From an uncultured Bacteroidota bacterium (GTDB lineage Bacteria > Bacteroidota > Bacteroidia > Bacteroidales > P3), in contig CACYPU010000013.1 of assembly GCA_902776365.1 (NCBI GenBank), forward strand, positions 1 through 41,667: DNA of 41,667 nucleotides, written 5' to 3'. The position numbers were made by a program, and so were the translations under genes. Position 1 is the first letter of the stretch; each line of letters opens with the position of its first letter. Shown here piece by piece: positions 17,647 to 25,694 of the stretch. The notes under the pieces are model-generated. The model was given only the letters and a program-made list of their open reading frames with translations, made no database searches and was not told the origin of the DNA.

Positions 17647-19152
17647 ATGAATATAAAGAGAATTTTTGTTTTGAGTCTTATCGGTCTCATGAGTTTCGTG
17701 GGCATTGCTAACCTGCAGGCACAGGAGTTGCGCAACATAAACCCCGACTCTGTCATCAACGAGGCCATGAAATATATTGGTGTTCCCTACAAGTGGGGCG
17801 GCAAAACCCCCAAGGGATTCGACTGTGCTGGATTCACTCGCTACATTTATGGCAAGTTCGGAGTCTCGCTGGCCGCTTCGGCAGGGCCGCAATACAAGGA
17901 AGGTGTGCGAATAAAGAAAGACGAGCTCGCCCCTGCCGACCTAGTGTTCTACGGTGGCCGCCGTAGTTCCAAGTCTATCGGTCATGTGGGTCTCGTCACC
18001 TCCGTGGAGGAGGACGGCAGCTTCAATTTCATCCATGCCTCGAGCACCGGCATACGTGTCAGCTCGTCGAAAGAGGCCTACTATGCCAAGCGCTACATCG
18101 GTGCCTGCCGCCTCATCGACCGTGAGCAGGTGGCCCGGGCGGGCATCCTAGAGCAGCCTGTCGACACGTTGACCCCCGACAGTCTATACACCATCGCCAT
18201 GGTGGGCGACATGATGCTCGGCACCCTCTACCCCAAGCCCCAGCTGCCAGCCAACAATGGCAAGAACCTTTTCGACGATGTGCGGCGAATCCTCTCCATG
18301 GCCACCATCGCCGTGGGCAACTGCGAAGGAGCCTTCTGTGGCGGCAACCTCAAGTGCAGCAAAGGTTCGGGACGCTATTCCTATGCCTTCCGCATGCCGC
18401 CTGCCTATGCCGGCCTCTTCAAGGATGCCGGTTTCGACTTCCTCAGCCTGGCCAACAATCACAGCGAGGATTTCGGCTCCGAAGGGGTGAAGGAGACCAT
18501 GGCCATCCTCGACAGCGTCGGCATCCGCTATGCCGGCGTGAAGAAACTCTGCCAGACAGCCCTCATTCAGCGCGACAGCGTCACCTACGGCTTCTGTGCC
18601 TTCGGCCACAACAGCTACACCTACCGCCATCAGGACACCACCCAGGCGCTCGCCATCCTCCGCTCGCTGCGCGACTCCTGCGACATCCTCATCGTCTCCT
18701 TCCACGGCGGCGCCGAAGGGAAGGACATGGTCCACCTACCCAAGGGTACCGAGACTTTCCTCGGCGAGGACCGTGGCTCCCTGCGCTCTTTCGCGCACCT
18801 CTGCATCGACAACGGCGCCGATATCGTCTATGGCCATGGTCCCCATGTCTGCCGTGCCGTGGAGGTATACAAGGGCCACTTCATCGCCTATAGCCTCGGC
18901 AACTTCTGCACCCCCGCGGGCATCAGTGTCTCGGGCATCAGCGGCTATGCGCCCGTCATCACCGTGCGCCTCAACAGCGACGGCATGCTCATCGACGGTA
19001 AGATTCACTCCTTCATCCAGTCTTTCGGTAAAGGTCCCCGGGTCGACAAAAAGAATATCGTGGCCAAAGCCATCCGCTCCCTCACCCGCGAAGACTTTTC
19101 CAACCCCCACATTCGCATCGAGGACGACGGCTCCTTCGTGCCCGTGGAGTAA
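17647..19152 (+). CDS. Secreted NlpC/P60 endopeptidase fused to a CapA-type domain
   Basis: 501 residues. A signal peptide (to about 26, LQAQ) is followed by an NlpC/P60 domain at about 33-155 with catalytic Cys in PKGFDCAGFTRYIYG, His in SIGHVGLVTSV and a third polar residue in NFIHASSTG. A short linker (VDTLTPDSLY) leads to a CapA/PgsA-type metallophosphoesterase-like domain at about 178-440: MVGDMMLGTLYP, VGNCEGAFCGG, SLANNHSEDFG, SFHGGAEG, YGHGPHV and IAYSLGNFC. NlpC/P60 enzymes cut peptide stems of peptidoglycan; CapA-type proteins are linked to poly-gamma-glutamate or capsule handling. Both in one chain suggests an envelope enzyme acting on gamma-glutamyl bonds, by inference. It lies behind an ABC importer and before an M23 peptidase. 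Confidence 0.88.
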   Translation: MNIKRIFVLSLIGLMSFVGIANLQAQELRNINPDSVINEAMKYIGVPYKWGGKTPKGFDCAGFTRYIYGKFGVSLAASAGPQYKEGVRIKKDELAPADLVFYGGRRSSKSIGHVGLVTSVEEDGSFNFIHASSTGIRVSSSKEAYYAKRYIGACRLIDREQVARAGILEQPVDTLTPDSLYTIAMVGDMMLGTLYPKPQLPANNGKNLFDDVRRILSMATIAVGNCEGAFCGGNLKCSKGSGRYSYAFRMPPAYAGLFKDAGFDFLSLANNHSEDFGSEGVKETMAILDSVGIRYAGVKKLCQTALIQRDSVTYGFCAFGHNSYTYRHQDTTQALAILRSLRDSCDILIVSFHGGAEGKDMVHLPKGTETFLGEDRGSLRSFAHLCIDNGADIVYGHGPHVCRAVEVYKGHFIAYSLGNFCTPAGISVSGISGYAPVITVRLNSDGMLIDGKIHSFIQSFGKGPRVDKKNIVAKAIRSLTREDFSNPHIRIEDDGSFVPVE

Positions 19153-19167
19153 GACGGCAACAGTCTC

Positions 19168-19202
19168 ACGGCAAGGACATATCCTTGGCTTTGCCGTTTT
19201 TT
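19168..19202 (+). terminator. Intrinsic terminator after the NlpC-CapA gene
   Basis: The stem ACGGCAA / TTGCCGT encloses a second small hairpin (AAGGA / TCCTT) and is followed by six T. Confidence 0.75.
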
Positions 19203-19215
19203 AAGATAAATTAAT

Positions 19216-19246
19216 TTGGTCGGTAACGATATTTTTTGTATTTTTG
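19216..19246 (+). promoter_or_regulatory. Promoter of the M23-LysM gene
   Basis: TTG at 19216-19218, 20 bp, TATTTTTG at 19239-19246. The leader is about 30 nt to the ATG at 19282. Confidence 0.7.
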
Positions 19247-19281
19247 CAAAGTTTTTACCCACCATATAACGACTATTCATA

Positions 19282-20397
19282 ATGAAACATACAGAACGTA
19301 TCCTATTGTTATTGGCATTGTTGACCTTCCCTATAGTGGCTTCGGCGCAGAGCGACGACCCCCAAAACAAGTCCGAGAAACCGGAAATCAAGGTCAACAA
19401 ACTGGATGTCATCTACGATGATGAAGAATATAAGGGTGTGGCCACCGAGAATCAGAACGAGCGGGAGACCGAGAACAACCTCTACCAGGTCCCTTTTGTC
19501 GTAGAGCCCGACGATGAAGGCGAAGAAGACGATGACGAGATTCCGTCGGTCTTCACCCTCGACGACGAGGGCGTGGAGAGAGAGGACGACATCATCCTCG
19601 AGGGCTTCGACACTGCCGCCATCCACCTGCCCAAGTTCGATGTCAGCACCATCACCGAACCCATCATCATCCAGCTCTGCGACAAATCTAATGGAGAGAA
19701 GTTCACCTGGCCCACGCCTTGGACCTCGCGGCCCTCGTCGCACTTCGGACCCCGCCGCCGCCGGTTCCATTATGGCCTCGACCTGGCGCAGCCCACGGGC
19801 GAACCCATCTATGCCGCTTTCGACGGCGTGGTGCGTATCTCCAAATACAACAAAAGCTACGGCAACCTTGTTATCATCCATCATGCCAACGGCCTCGAAA
19901 CCTACTACGCCCACATGTCGCGCCGCGATGTGGTGGCTGGCCAGCGCGTGAAGAGTGGTGAAGTCATCGGCCTCTGTGGCAACACGGGCCGTTCTTTCGG
20001 TAGCCATCTCCACTTCGAAATTCGCTACCAAGGCAACGCCATTAACCCTGAGGACGTCATCGACTGCGCCACCCACGACCTCGTCAGCGACCAGCTCACC
20101 CTCTCCTCCAACTCGTTCCGCAAGGTGTCCAAAGGGGGCAGGAACGTCAGCAACGGCGCCAGCGGTGGTTCCTCCACCGGCGATGTCTGGTACCGTGTCC
20201 GCAAAGGTGACACCCTCGGGAAGATTGCCCGCCGCAACGGCACCACCGTCAAGCGCCTCTGCCAACTCAACGGCATCAGTGCCAACAAGACACTCCGCCC
20301 CGGCGAGAAGCTGAAAGTCCGCGGCAGTGCCTCGCCGCAGAAGAAGAGCAACGCCAAAGCCAAGAAAAGCAAGAAGAAAGGTAAGAAACGCAGATAG
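19282..20397 (+). CDS. Secreted M23-family metallopeptidase with C-terminal LysM domain
   Basis: 371 residues. A signal peptide (to about 22, ASAQS) is followed by a long acidic linker (about 50-100, [10 protein letters not shown]). The M23 domain at about 145-260 carries the zinc motifs [13 protein letters not shown] (HxxxD) and SHLHFEIRY (HxH), plus [20 protein letters not shown] and [10 protein letters not shown] Gly/Ser linker leads to a LysM domain ([37 protein letters not shown]) and a very Lys-rich tail. Such enzymes cut cross-bridges of peptidoglycan, with LysM holding the glycan. It has its own promoter, and trmD follows 4 nt after its stop. Confidence 0.94.
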   Translation: MKHTERILLLLALLTFPIVASAQSDDPQNKSEKPEIKVNKLDVIYDDEEYKGVATENQNERETENNLYQVPFVVEPDDEGEEDDDEIPSVFTLDDEGVEREDDIILEGFDTAAIHLPKFDVSTITEPIIIQLCDKSNGEKFTWPTPWTSRPSSHFGPRRRRFHYGLDLAQPTGEPIYAAFDGVVRISKYNKSYGNLVIIHHANGLETYYAHMSRRDVVAGQRVKSGEVIGLCGNTGRSFGSHLHFEIRYQGNAINPEDVIDCATHDLVSDQLTLSSNSFRKVSKGGRNVSNGASGGSSTGDVWYRVRKGDTLGKIARRNGTTVKRLCQLNGISANKTLRPGEKLKVRGSASPQKKSNAKAKKSKKKGKKRR

Positions 20398-20401
20398 TGA
20401 T

Positions 20402-21094
20402 ATGAGACTCGACATCCTCACCCTCTTCCCGAACATGATGACCATGTTTTTCGAGGAGAGCATCCTCAAACGGGCCCAGAAGAAAGGGCTCGTCGAGGTT
20501 CATTTCCACGACCTCCACGACTATTCCCTCACCAAATACGGCTCCGTCGACGATTACCCCTACGGCGGTGCCGCCGGCATGGTCATGGCTGTCGAGCCCT
20601 TGGCCAACTGCATCGAAGGTCTCCAAGCCGAGCGCCACTACGACGAAGTCATCTATACCGCCCCCGACGGCGAGATGCTTTCCCAGCCCATGGCCAACGA
20701 GCTGTCGCTGGCCGAGAACCTGATGATTCTCTGTGGCCACTACAAGGGTGTCGACGAACGTGTGCGCGAGCACTTCATCACCAAGGAAATCTCCATCGGC
20801 GACTATGTCCTCACCGGTGGCGAGCTGGCCACAGCCGTCATCTGCGATGCCGTCATCCGCCTCGTCCCCGGCGTCCTCGGCGATGAGCAGTCGGCCCTCG
20901 GTGACTCCTTCCAGGACGGCCTCGTGGCCCCGCCCGAATACACCCGTCCCCCCGAGTTCCGCGGCTGGAAAGTCCCTGATGTCCTCCTCTCCGGCAACCA
21001 CGCAAAAATCGAGCAGTGGCGCATGGAACAAGCCATCGCCCGCACCAAAGAACGCCGCCCCGACCTGCTGAAAGAGATGAATAATAAAAAGTAA
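20402..21094 (+). CDS. trmD: tRNA (guanine-N1)-methyltransferase
   Basis: 230 residues from [20 protein letters not shown], the usual TrmD N-terminus; a longer frame beginning at 20327 overlaps the preceding gene and is not used. The enzyme methylates G37 of tRNAs with SAM. Family blocks: [41 protein letters not shown] (trefoil-knot SAM site) and [12 protein letters not shown]. It begins 4 nt after the M23-LysM stop, so it is cotranscribed with it. Confidence 0.97.
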   Translation: MRLDILTLFPNMMTMFFEESILKRAQKKGLVEVHFHDLHDYSLTKYGSVDDYPYGGAAGMVMAVEPLANCIEGLQAERHYDEVIYTAPDGEMLSQPMANELSLAENLMILCGHYKGVDERVREHFITKEISIGDYVLTGGELATAVICDAVIRLVPGVLGDEQSALGDSFQDGLVAPPEYTRPPEFRGWKVPDVLLSGNHAKIEQWRMEQAIARTKERRPDLLKEMNNKK

Positions 21095-21109
21095 TACAAT
21101 GTGTTATGT

Positions 21110-21140
21110 ATTTTGCGGTCAAAAATTTCGACCGCAAAAT
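21110..21140. promoter_or_regulatory. 31-nt palindrome upstream of the ORF6N pair (candidate operator)
   Basis: Two 15-nt arms around a central A at 21125 match at 14 of 15 positions; the left arm is ATTTTGCGGTCAAAA. The inner 27 nt match, at 25 positions, a palindrome found inside the following gene (21364-21390). It lies 20 bp before the ATG. There is no T-run, so a terminator is unlikely. Confidence 0.7.
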
Positions 21141-21160
21141 AGACAAAATGGGGAACAAAA

Positions 21161-21730
21161 ATGGATAATTTAAAAGAACTGATACCATACAATGAGGTAG
21201 AAAACAAGATTGCCATCATTCGCAAACAAGATGTCATCGCCGATGCGGATGTCGCGGAGTTGTATGGCGTAGAGACCAAGGAGGTAAATCAGGCAGTGAG
21301 AAACAATCCCGACAAGTTCCCCGATGATTACATGTTTGAACTCACAAAGAGAGAGTTAGGTACTTTGCGGTCAAAAATTTTGACCACAAATGTGTCAAAT
21401 AAAAGTAGATCAGCGACTAAGGTCTTCACGGAAAAGGGACTCTATATGCTGGCAACAATATTGAAGAGTGAGAAAGCAACAGCCGCAACGTTTGCCATCA
21501 TCGAGACCTTTGCCAAGGTGCGGGAGTTGAAGCGGGAGTTGGTAGAGTTGCACAAGGAGACCGACAAAACGATGCAGGAGAAAAAGATGCAGCATTTCGG
21601 CGAAGTATTGACCGACATAGTGATGCCCGACCTCGAGACCTCCGAGACGGAATCATCATTGGAGACAAACTTTATCATTGGCAAAATCAAGCACACCGTC
21701 AAACGAGTAAAGAAAGACAATAAGAAATGA
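21161..21730 (+). CDS. ORF6N-domain protein 1
   Basis: 189 residues. The ORF6N domain (a predicted DNA-binding domain, often in phage and mobile-element proteins) spans about 10-110: NKIAIIRKQDVIADADVAEL, YGVETKEVNQAVRNNPDKFP, DYMFELTKRELGTLRSKI, VFTEKGLYMLATILKSEKA. The C-terminal part is helical and charged (RELKRELVELHKETDK), then a Lys-rich tail. The codons for GTLRSKILTTN carry a 27-nt near-perfect palindrome. The stop overlaps a 14-codon reading frame by the four bases ATGA. It sits between trmD and a second ORF6N gene, interrupting what is otherwise housekeeping DNA. Confidence 0.88.
   Translation: MDNLKELIPYNEVENKIAIIRKQDVIADADVAELYGVETKEVNQAVRNNPDKFPDDYMFELTKRELGTLRSKILTTNVSNKSRSATKVFTEKGLYMLATILKSEKATAATFAIIETFAKVRELKRELVELHKETDKTMQEKKMQHFGEVLTDIVMPDLETSETESSLETNFIIGKIKHTVKRVKKDNKK
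21364..21390. promoter_or_regulatory. 27-nt palindrome inside ORF6N gene 1
   Basis: Two 13-nt arms around a central A at 21377 match at 12 of 13 positions; the left arm is TTTGCGGTCAAAA. The same half-site occurs in the upstream palindrome at 21110-21140. Confidence 0.75.
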
Positions 21731-21771
21731 CTGTGCTGGAAGAAATGGGGAATAGAAAACTGCTGAAATAA
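21727..21771 (+). CDS. Possible coupled small peptide (14 aa) after ORF6N gene 1
   Basis: The ATG overlaps the ORF6N stop (ATGA) and reads MTVLEEMGNRKLLK then TAA. A closely similar frame follows ORF6N gene 2 in the same overlap (22375). Conservation of both overlap and sequence is the only evidence that it is translated. Confidence 0.4.
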   Translation: MTVLEEMGNRKLLK

Positions 21772-21781
21772 AAACATTGAA

Positions 21782-22378
21782 ATGGATGAAGGAATAATCA
21801 TAAAAGCTAACACAGACATTGAAGTCATCAAGCACCGCATCTACGAGGTGCGTGGTTTGCGTGTTATGCTTGACCGTGATTTGGCGGAGTTGTATAATGT
21901 AGAAACTCGTGCTCTGAATCAGGCGGTGAGACGTAATATCGACAGATTCCCCGAGGATTTTATGTTTGTGATGACCGAGGATGAGATGAATGCTTGGAAA
22001 TCACAAATTGTGATGTCCAATTCAATCCGTATGGGTATGCGCCGTCCTCCTGTTGTATTTACTGAACTTGGTATTGCTATGCTGAGTTCGGTGCTGCGGT
22101 CGGAGACGGCCATACAGGTCAACATCAATATTATGCGGGCGTTTGTGGCCATTCGTCACGCAATGGGTGCCTGGCAGGGAGTCAACTTGAAGGTGGAACA
22201 ACTGTCGCACAAAGTCGACAACCTCAACGCCCGTGTGGACGAGATTCTCCACGAACAGAATGAGAACAATATGGAGATGGCCGTGCAGATAAACGCCCTC
22301 AACGACGCCCTCGACCAACTGCGCGAGAAACCATCAACTCCCCGGAAACGGATAGGGTTTAAACAAGAGAACAAATGA
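21782..22378 (+). CDS. ORF6N-domain protein 2
   Basis: 198 residues. The ORF6N domain at about 15-115 shows IKHRIYEVRGLRVMLDRDLA, ELYNVETRALNQAVRRNIDR, FPEDFMFVMTEDEMNAWKSQ and PPVVFTELGIAMLSSVLRSE. A coiled-coil-like helix follows (VEQLSHKVDNLNARVDEILH), ending in a basic tail. It is clearly diverged from protein 1 but aligned along the whole domain. The codons at KSQIVMS carry a 27-nt near-perfect palindrome at the same domain position as in gene 1. The stop overlaps a 23-codon frame (ATGA). It starts 51 nt after ORF6N gene 1 and ends 70 nt before clpP. Confidence 0.9.
   Translation: MDEGIIIKANTDIEVIKHRIYEVRGLRVMLDRDLAELYNVETRALNQAVRRNIDRFPEDFMFVMTEDEMNAWKSQIVMSNSIRMGMRRPPVVFTELGIAMLSSVLRSETAIQVNINIMRAFVAIRHAMGAWQGVNLKVEQLSHKVDNLNARVDEILHEQNENNMEMAVQINALNDALDQLREKPSTPRKRIGFKQENK
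21994..22020. promoter_or_regulatory. 27-nt palindrome inside ORF6N gene 2
   Basis: Two 13-nt arms around a central A at 22007 match at 12 of 13 positions; the left arm is TTGGAAATCACAA. The sequence differs from the gene 1 palindrome although the encoded protein position is the same. Confidence 0.75.
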
Positions 22379-22446
22379 CCGTGCTGGAAGAAGTGGAAAA
22401 TAAGAAACTATTTAAGAAATTACAGCAAACAAAAAAACAATCATAG
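22375..22446 (+). CDS. Possible coupled small peptide (23 aa) after ORF6N gene 2
   Basis: The ATG overlaps the ORF6N stop as ATGA and reads MTVLEEVENKKLFKKLQQ, then TKKQS and TAG, two bases before the clpP ATG. The first 12 residues match the peptide after ORF6N gene 1 at nine positions. Confidence 0.4.
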   Translation: MTVLEEVENKKLFKKLQQTKKQS

Positions 22447-22448
22447 AT

Positions 22449-23111
22449 ATGACAGAATTTGAGAAATACGCCACCAAGCATCGTGGTATCAGCAGCACCA
22501 CCTACGCCAAGTATACCTCGGCTATCAACAATTCGCTGACTCCCTACATTGTCGAGGAGCGTCAGCTCAATGTGGCTCAGATGGACGTCTTCAGCCGCTT
22601 GATGATGGATCGCATCATCTTCCTCGGCACCGCCATCGACGACTACACCGCCAACGTCATCCAGGCTCAGCTGCTCTTCCTCGAGAGCGTAGACCCCGAG
22701 AAGGACATCCAGATCTACCTCAACTCGCCGGGAGGCTCCGTCTATGCCGGCCTCGGCATCTACGACACCATGCAGTACATCCAGCCCAAGGTGAGCACCA
22801 TCTGCACCGGCCTTGCCGCCTCGATGGCCTCTGTGCTGCTCTGCGCTGGAGAGAAAGGGCGTCGCTGCGCCCTGCCGCATGCCCGCGTTATGATTCACCA
22901 GCCCATGGGTGGCGCCGACGGTCAGGCCACCGACATGGAAATCACCGTCCGCGAGATACTGAAGCTCAAGAAGGAACTCTACGAAATCATCGCCCTCCAC
23001 AGCGGCCAGCCCTTCGAGCAGGTGGAGAAAGACTCCGACCGCGACCACTGGTTCACCGCCGAAGAGGCCCTGAAATACGGCATGATTGACGAAGTGTTGA
23101 CTAAAAAATAG
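22449..23111 (+). CDS. clpP: ATP-dependent Clp protease proteolytic subunit
   Basis: 220 residues, normal for Bacteroidales ClpP with an N-terminal extension. The serine peptidase S14 triad is visible as Ser125 (GLAASMAS), His150 (MIHQPMGG) and Asp199 (SDRDHWF). Other blocks are [12 protein letters not shown] and [20 protein letters not shown]. It forms the proteolytic chamber used with ClpX or ClpA-type unfoldases; neither partner gene is in the window. In many Bacteroidales clpP lies near tig and clpX, so the ORF6N neighbours suggest local rearrangement. dut follows 8 nt downstream. Confidence 0.97.
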   Translation: MTEFEKYATKHRGISSTTYAKYTSAINNSLTPYIVEERQLNVAQMDVFSRLMMDRIIFLGTAIDDYTANVIQAQLLFLESVDPEKDIQIYLNSPGGSVYAGLGIYDTMQYIQPKVSTICTGLAASMASVLLCAGEKGRRCALPHARVMIHQPMGGADGQATDMEITVREILKLKKELYEIIALHSGQPFEQVEKDSDRDHWFTAEEALKYGMIDEVLTKK

Positions 23112-23119
23112 GACTTCCT

Positions 23120-23557
23120 ATGCAACTCAAACTCAAGAATACCTCCCACCACCCGCTGCCCAAGTATGAGACCTCGCAGTCGGCGGGCATGGACCTCCGC
23201 GCCTACCTCCCCGAGGGACCTATCACGCTGAAACCCATGGAGCGCGGCTTGGTGAAGACCGGCCTCTTCATGGAGCTGCCCGCAGGATACGAGGCCCAGG
23301 TGCGTCCCCGCAGCGGCTTGGCGCTGAAGAAGGGCATCACCGTCCTCAACTCGCCTGGCACCATCGACGCCGACTACCGCGGCGAAATCTGCGTGATACT
23401 GATAAACCTCTCACAGGAGGACTTCGTCATCAACGACGGCGAGCGCATCGCCCAGATGGTCATTGCCCGCCACGAGCAGGCCGACATCGTCCAGGTGGAA
23501 GAGCTCACCGACACCGAGCGTGGCGCCGGTGGATTTGGACATACAGGAAAGAACTAA
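23120..23557 (+). CDS. dut: Deoxyuridine 5'-triphosphate nucleotidohydrolase (dUTPase)
   Basis: 145 residues, the normal length of the trimeric enzyme. It splits dUTP to dUMP and pyrophosphate, keeping uracil out of DNA. All five motifs are present: [10 protein letters not shown] (1), [12 protein letters not shown] (2), [14 protein letters not shown] with the catalytic Asp (3), [10 protein letters not shown] (4) and [13 protein letters not shown] (5, with His replacing the more usual Ser). It follows clpP closely and is probably in the same transcript. Confidence 0.97.
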   Translation: MQLKLKNTSHHPLPKYETSQSAGMDLRAYLPEGPITLKPMERGLVKTGLFMELPAGYEAQVRPRSGLALKKGITVLNSPGTIDADYRGEICVILINLSQEDFVINDGERIAQMVIARHEQADIVQVEELTDTERGAGGFGHTGKN

Positions 23558-23572
23558 GATAACTTCCTGTTT

Positions 23573-23639
23573 TCCACCATTGTTTAACCATTGTTTAACC
23601 ATTTAAAATGGTAGAACAATGGTAGAACAATGGTTAAAC
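23573..23639. repeat. Inverted repeat made of tandem 11-mers after dut
   Basis: Two copies of CCATTGTTTAA (23577-23598) face two copies of TGGTAGAACAA, the second at 23620-23630, around a centre CCATTTAAAATGG (23599-23611). The arms pair over about 28 nt with a few mismatches. It may act as a terminator for clpP-dut or as a protein-binding array. Confidence 0.75.
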
Positions 23640-23779
23640 AGAGGTTGATATAATTTATTTTCAGTAGATTACAGGGGTGCCTGTTCTGCTGATTTTTCTT
23701 TTTTTTGTTAAAATTTTCACCCCGATGTAAGATTTCGGCATAAAAGTGAGTATCATTTGGGTATGACACAACGCAATGA

Positions 23780-23896
23780 CAAGATAGTTATGTCATCGCC
23801 AACGGCACCTCTCAGAGCGTCGACAGCCAGATGGACCTGCTTGACCCGACTTATGAAGACAAGTACGGCAAGATTATTTTCCACCCTAAAAAGTAA
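23780..23896 (+). pseudogene. Possible 3' remnant of a gene
   Basis: After a TGA at 23777 a forward frame reads 38 protein-like codons (VIANGTSQSVDSQMDLLDPT, then YEDKYGKIIFHPKK) to TAA. There is no start codon at its front. I do not recognise the family. The 382-nt gap between dut and the muramidase gene otherwise holds only the 11-mer inverted repeat and AT-rich sequence. Confidence 0.35.
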
Positions 23897-23939
23897 TCTT
23901 GCACAATAATTTGCGGTCCTCCACGTTTTTACCAGCAAT

Positions 23940-25052
23940 ATGAAACGCACGACGCTCATATTGCTGGTTTTGTTGGCTGCGATGTCGCCGCTGCTCTTGT
24001 CGTGCCATGCACAGACCCCCGTTGCGGAGCGAACGTCAGGCAAGCGTGTTATCACTGGTGCCGAGCATTTGCTGATGACCGATTTCCAACTCGGACGTGC
24101 CGCTGTTGTGGCCAACCAGACTTCTATGGTGGGCGAAACCCATCTGGTGGATGCCTTGTTGTCGCGGGGTGCCAACGTGGTCAAGATTTTTTGCCCCGAA
24201 CATGGCTTCCGAGGCACTGAGGAGGCAGGTGCCCATGTCGACAACAGTGTCGATTCCAAAACTGGTCTGCCCATCATCTCGCTCTACGGCAAGAACAACA
24301 AACCCACGCCCGAGCAGCTGCAGGATGTGGATTGTGTGGTCTTCGACCTGCAGGATGTCGGTTGCCGCTTCTATACCTATATCTCCACGCTGCATTATGT
24401 GATGGAGGCATGCGCTGAAAACGGGATTCCCCTGCTCGTCCTCGACCGTCCCAACCCCAACGGCCACTATGTCGACGGGCCAGTGCTCGACACCGCGCAC
24501 TACCGCTCGTTTGTAGGCATGCACCCTGTTCCCATCGTCTATGGCATGACCATCGGCGAATATGCCCAGATGATTAACGGCGAGCATTGGCTGAAAGGCG
24601 GTGTGGAGTGCGACCTCACTGTCGCACCCATGTATCGCTACAAACGCGACAGCGTGGGCTATGAGCTCCCCGTGCCGCCGTCGCCCAACCTGCGCAACGC
24701 CCACGCCATCGCCCTCTACCCGAGTCTCTGCCTCTTCGAGGGCACCAACTGTGGTGTGGGACGAGGCACCGACTATCCCTTCGAGTGGGTCACCTACAAG
24801 AAAGACACCCTCGACCTGCGGCAGGAAACGGCTCCTGCAGCCTTCAGCCTCAAATACCTGATGGCCATGTATAAGCGAGTGCCCAAAGGCAAGTTCTTCC
24901 TGAAGAACAACTTCTTCGAGAAGCTCGCTGGCAACGGCGACCTGCGCAAGCAGATAGAGGCTGGCATGAGCGAGGAGGCCATCCGCGCCACCTGGCAGCC
25001 CGCCCTCGACGAGTTTATGAAAATACGAGAGAAATATTTAATTTACAAATAA
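23940..25052 (+). CDS. Exo-beta-N-acetylmuramidase, NamZ / DUF1343 family (GH171), lipoprotein
   Basis: 370 residues. The N-terminus has a lipoprotein signal with lipobox LLLSC, placing it on a membrane facing the periplasm or surface. DUF1343 blocks: RAAVVANQTSMVG, KIFCPEHGFRGTEEAG, YGKNNKPT, VVFDLQDVGCRFYTYISTL, VLDRPNPNG, GMTIGEYAQMING and CGVGRGTDYPFEW. Members (B. subtilis NamZ/YbbC; also Tannerella forsythia) release MurNAc from the non-reducing end of peptidoglycan fragments, which feeds muropeptide recovery. The nitroreductase gene starts directly after its stop (TAAATG). No clear promoter was found; the gap upstream contains a decayed gene. Confidence 0.93.
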   Translation: MKRTTLILLVLLAAMSPLLLSCHAQTPVAERTSGKRVITGAEHLLMTDFQLGRAAVVANQTSMVGETHLVDALLSRGANVVKIFCPEHGFRGTEEAGAHVDNSVDSKTGLPIISLYGKNNKPTPEQLQDVDCVVFDLQDVGCRFYTYISTLHYVMEACAENGIPLLVLDRPNPNGHYVDGPVLDTAHYRSFVGMHPVPIVYGMTIGEYAQMINGEHWLKGGVECDLTVAPMYRYKRDSVGYELPVPPSPNLRNAHAIALYPSLCLFEGTNCGVGRGTDYPFEWVTYKKDTLDLRQETAPAAFSLKYLMAMYKRVPKGKFFLKNNFFEKLAGNGDLRKQIEAGMSEEAIRATWQPALDEFMKIREKYLIYK

Positions 25053-25694
25053 ATGAAAAAGACAATCCTTATTCTGGCAGCTGCCGCCATGCTGTTCGGC
25101 GCCTGCTGCGACAAACAAGAAGCCACTTCGCAGGCCAATCCCGCCGATGTGGTGATGCAGAACATCCTCAACCGCAAGAGCGTGCGTTCCTACAACGGCG
25201 AGGCCATCCCCGACTCGGTGATGGAGAACATCCTCCGTGCCGCTATGTCGGCCCCCACGGGTATGGACATCCGCCCCTGGCATTTCGTGGTGCTCACCGA
25301 CAAGAGCCAGTATGAGACCATCTTCGAGGGCAACCATAACATGAAGAAATTCATGGAGAGCGGTGCTATCGTCGTCGTCTGTGCCGACACCACCGTCACC
25401 CGCGCTCCGCGCGAGAATCCCGACGGCCCCGCTGAAACCAGGCCCAATCCCATGTGGCGCGACGACATAGCCGCCGCCACCGAGAATCTCCTTCTCGCAG
25501 TGGAGGCCTATGGTCTCGGTGCTTGTTGGACGGCCTGCTATCCCTTCCCGGAGACGATGGCTCCCGTGAAGAAAAACCTGGGTTTGCCCGCCGAGATGGT
25601 GCCCTACGCTGTGGTGCCCATCGGATACCACGATGGTACCACCCAGCCGAAGGACAAGTGGGCGCCTGCCCGCATCCACTACGGACGCTGGTAG
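25053..25694 (+). CDS. Nitroreductase-family lipoprotein
   Basis: 213 residues. A lipoprotein signal peptide with lipobox LFGAC is followed by a nitroreductase (FMN-binding) domain: NRKSVRSYNGEAIPDSVMEN, LRAAMSAPTGMDIRPWHFVV, EAYGLGACWTACYPF and PIGYHDGTTQPK. The family uses FMN and NAD(P)H on nitro compounds and quinones, but envelope members often have unknown substrates. The start directly follows the NamZ stop with no gap, so the two are probably cotranslated. The 3' end overlaps convergent rsgA by 16 nt. Confidence 0.9.
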   Translation: MKKTILILAAAAMLFGACCDKQEATSQANPADVVMQNILNRKSVRSYNGEAIPDSVMENILRAAMSAPTGMDIRPWHFVVLTDKSQYETIFEGNHNMKKFMESGAIVVVCADTTVTRAPRENPDGPAETRPNPMWRDDIAAATENLLLAVEAYGLGACWTACYPFPETMAPVKKNLGLPAEMVPYAVVPIGYHDGTTQPKDKWAPARIHYGRW

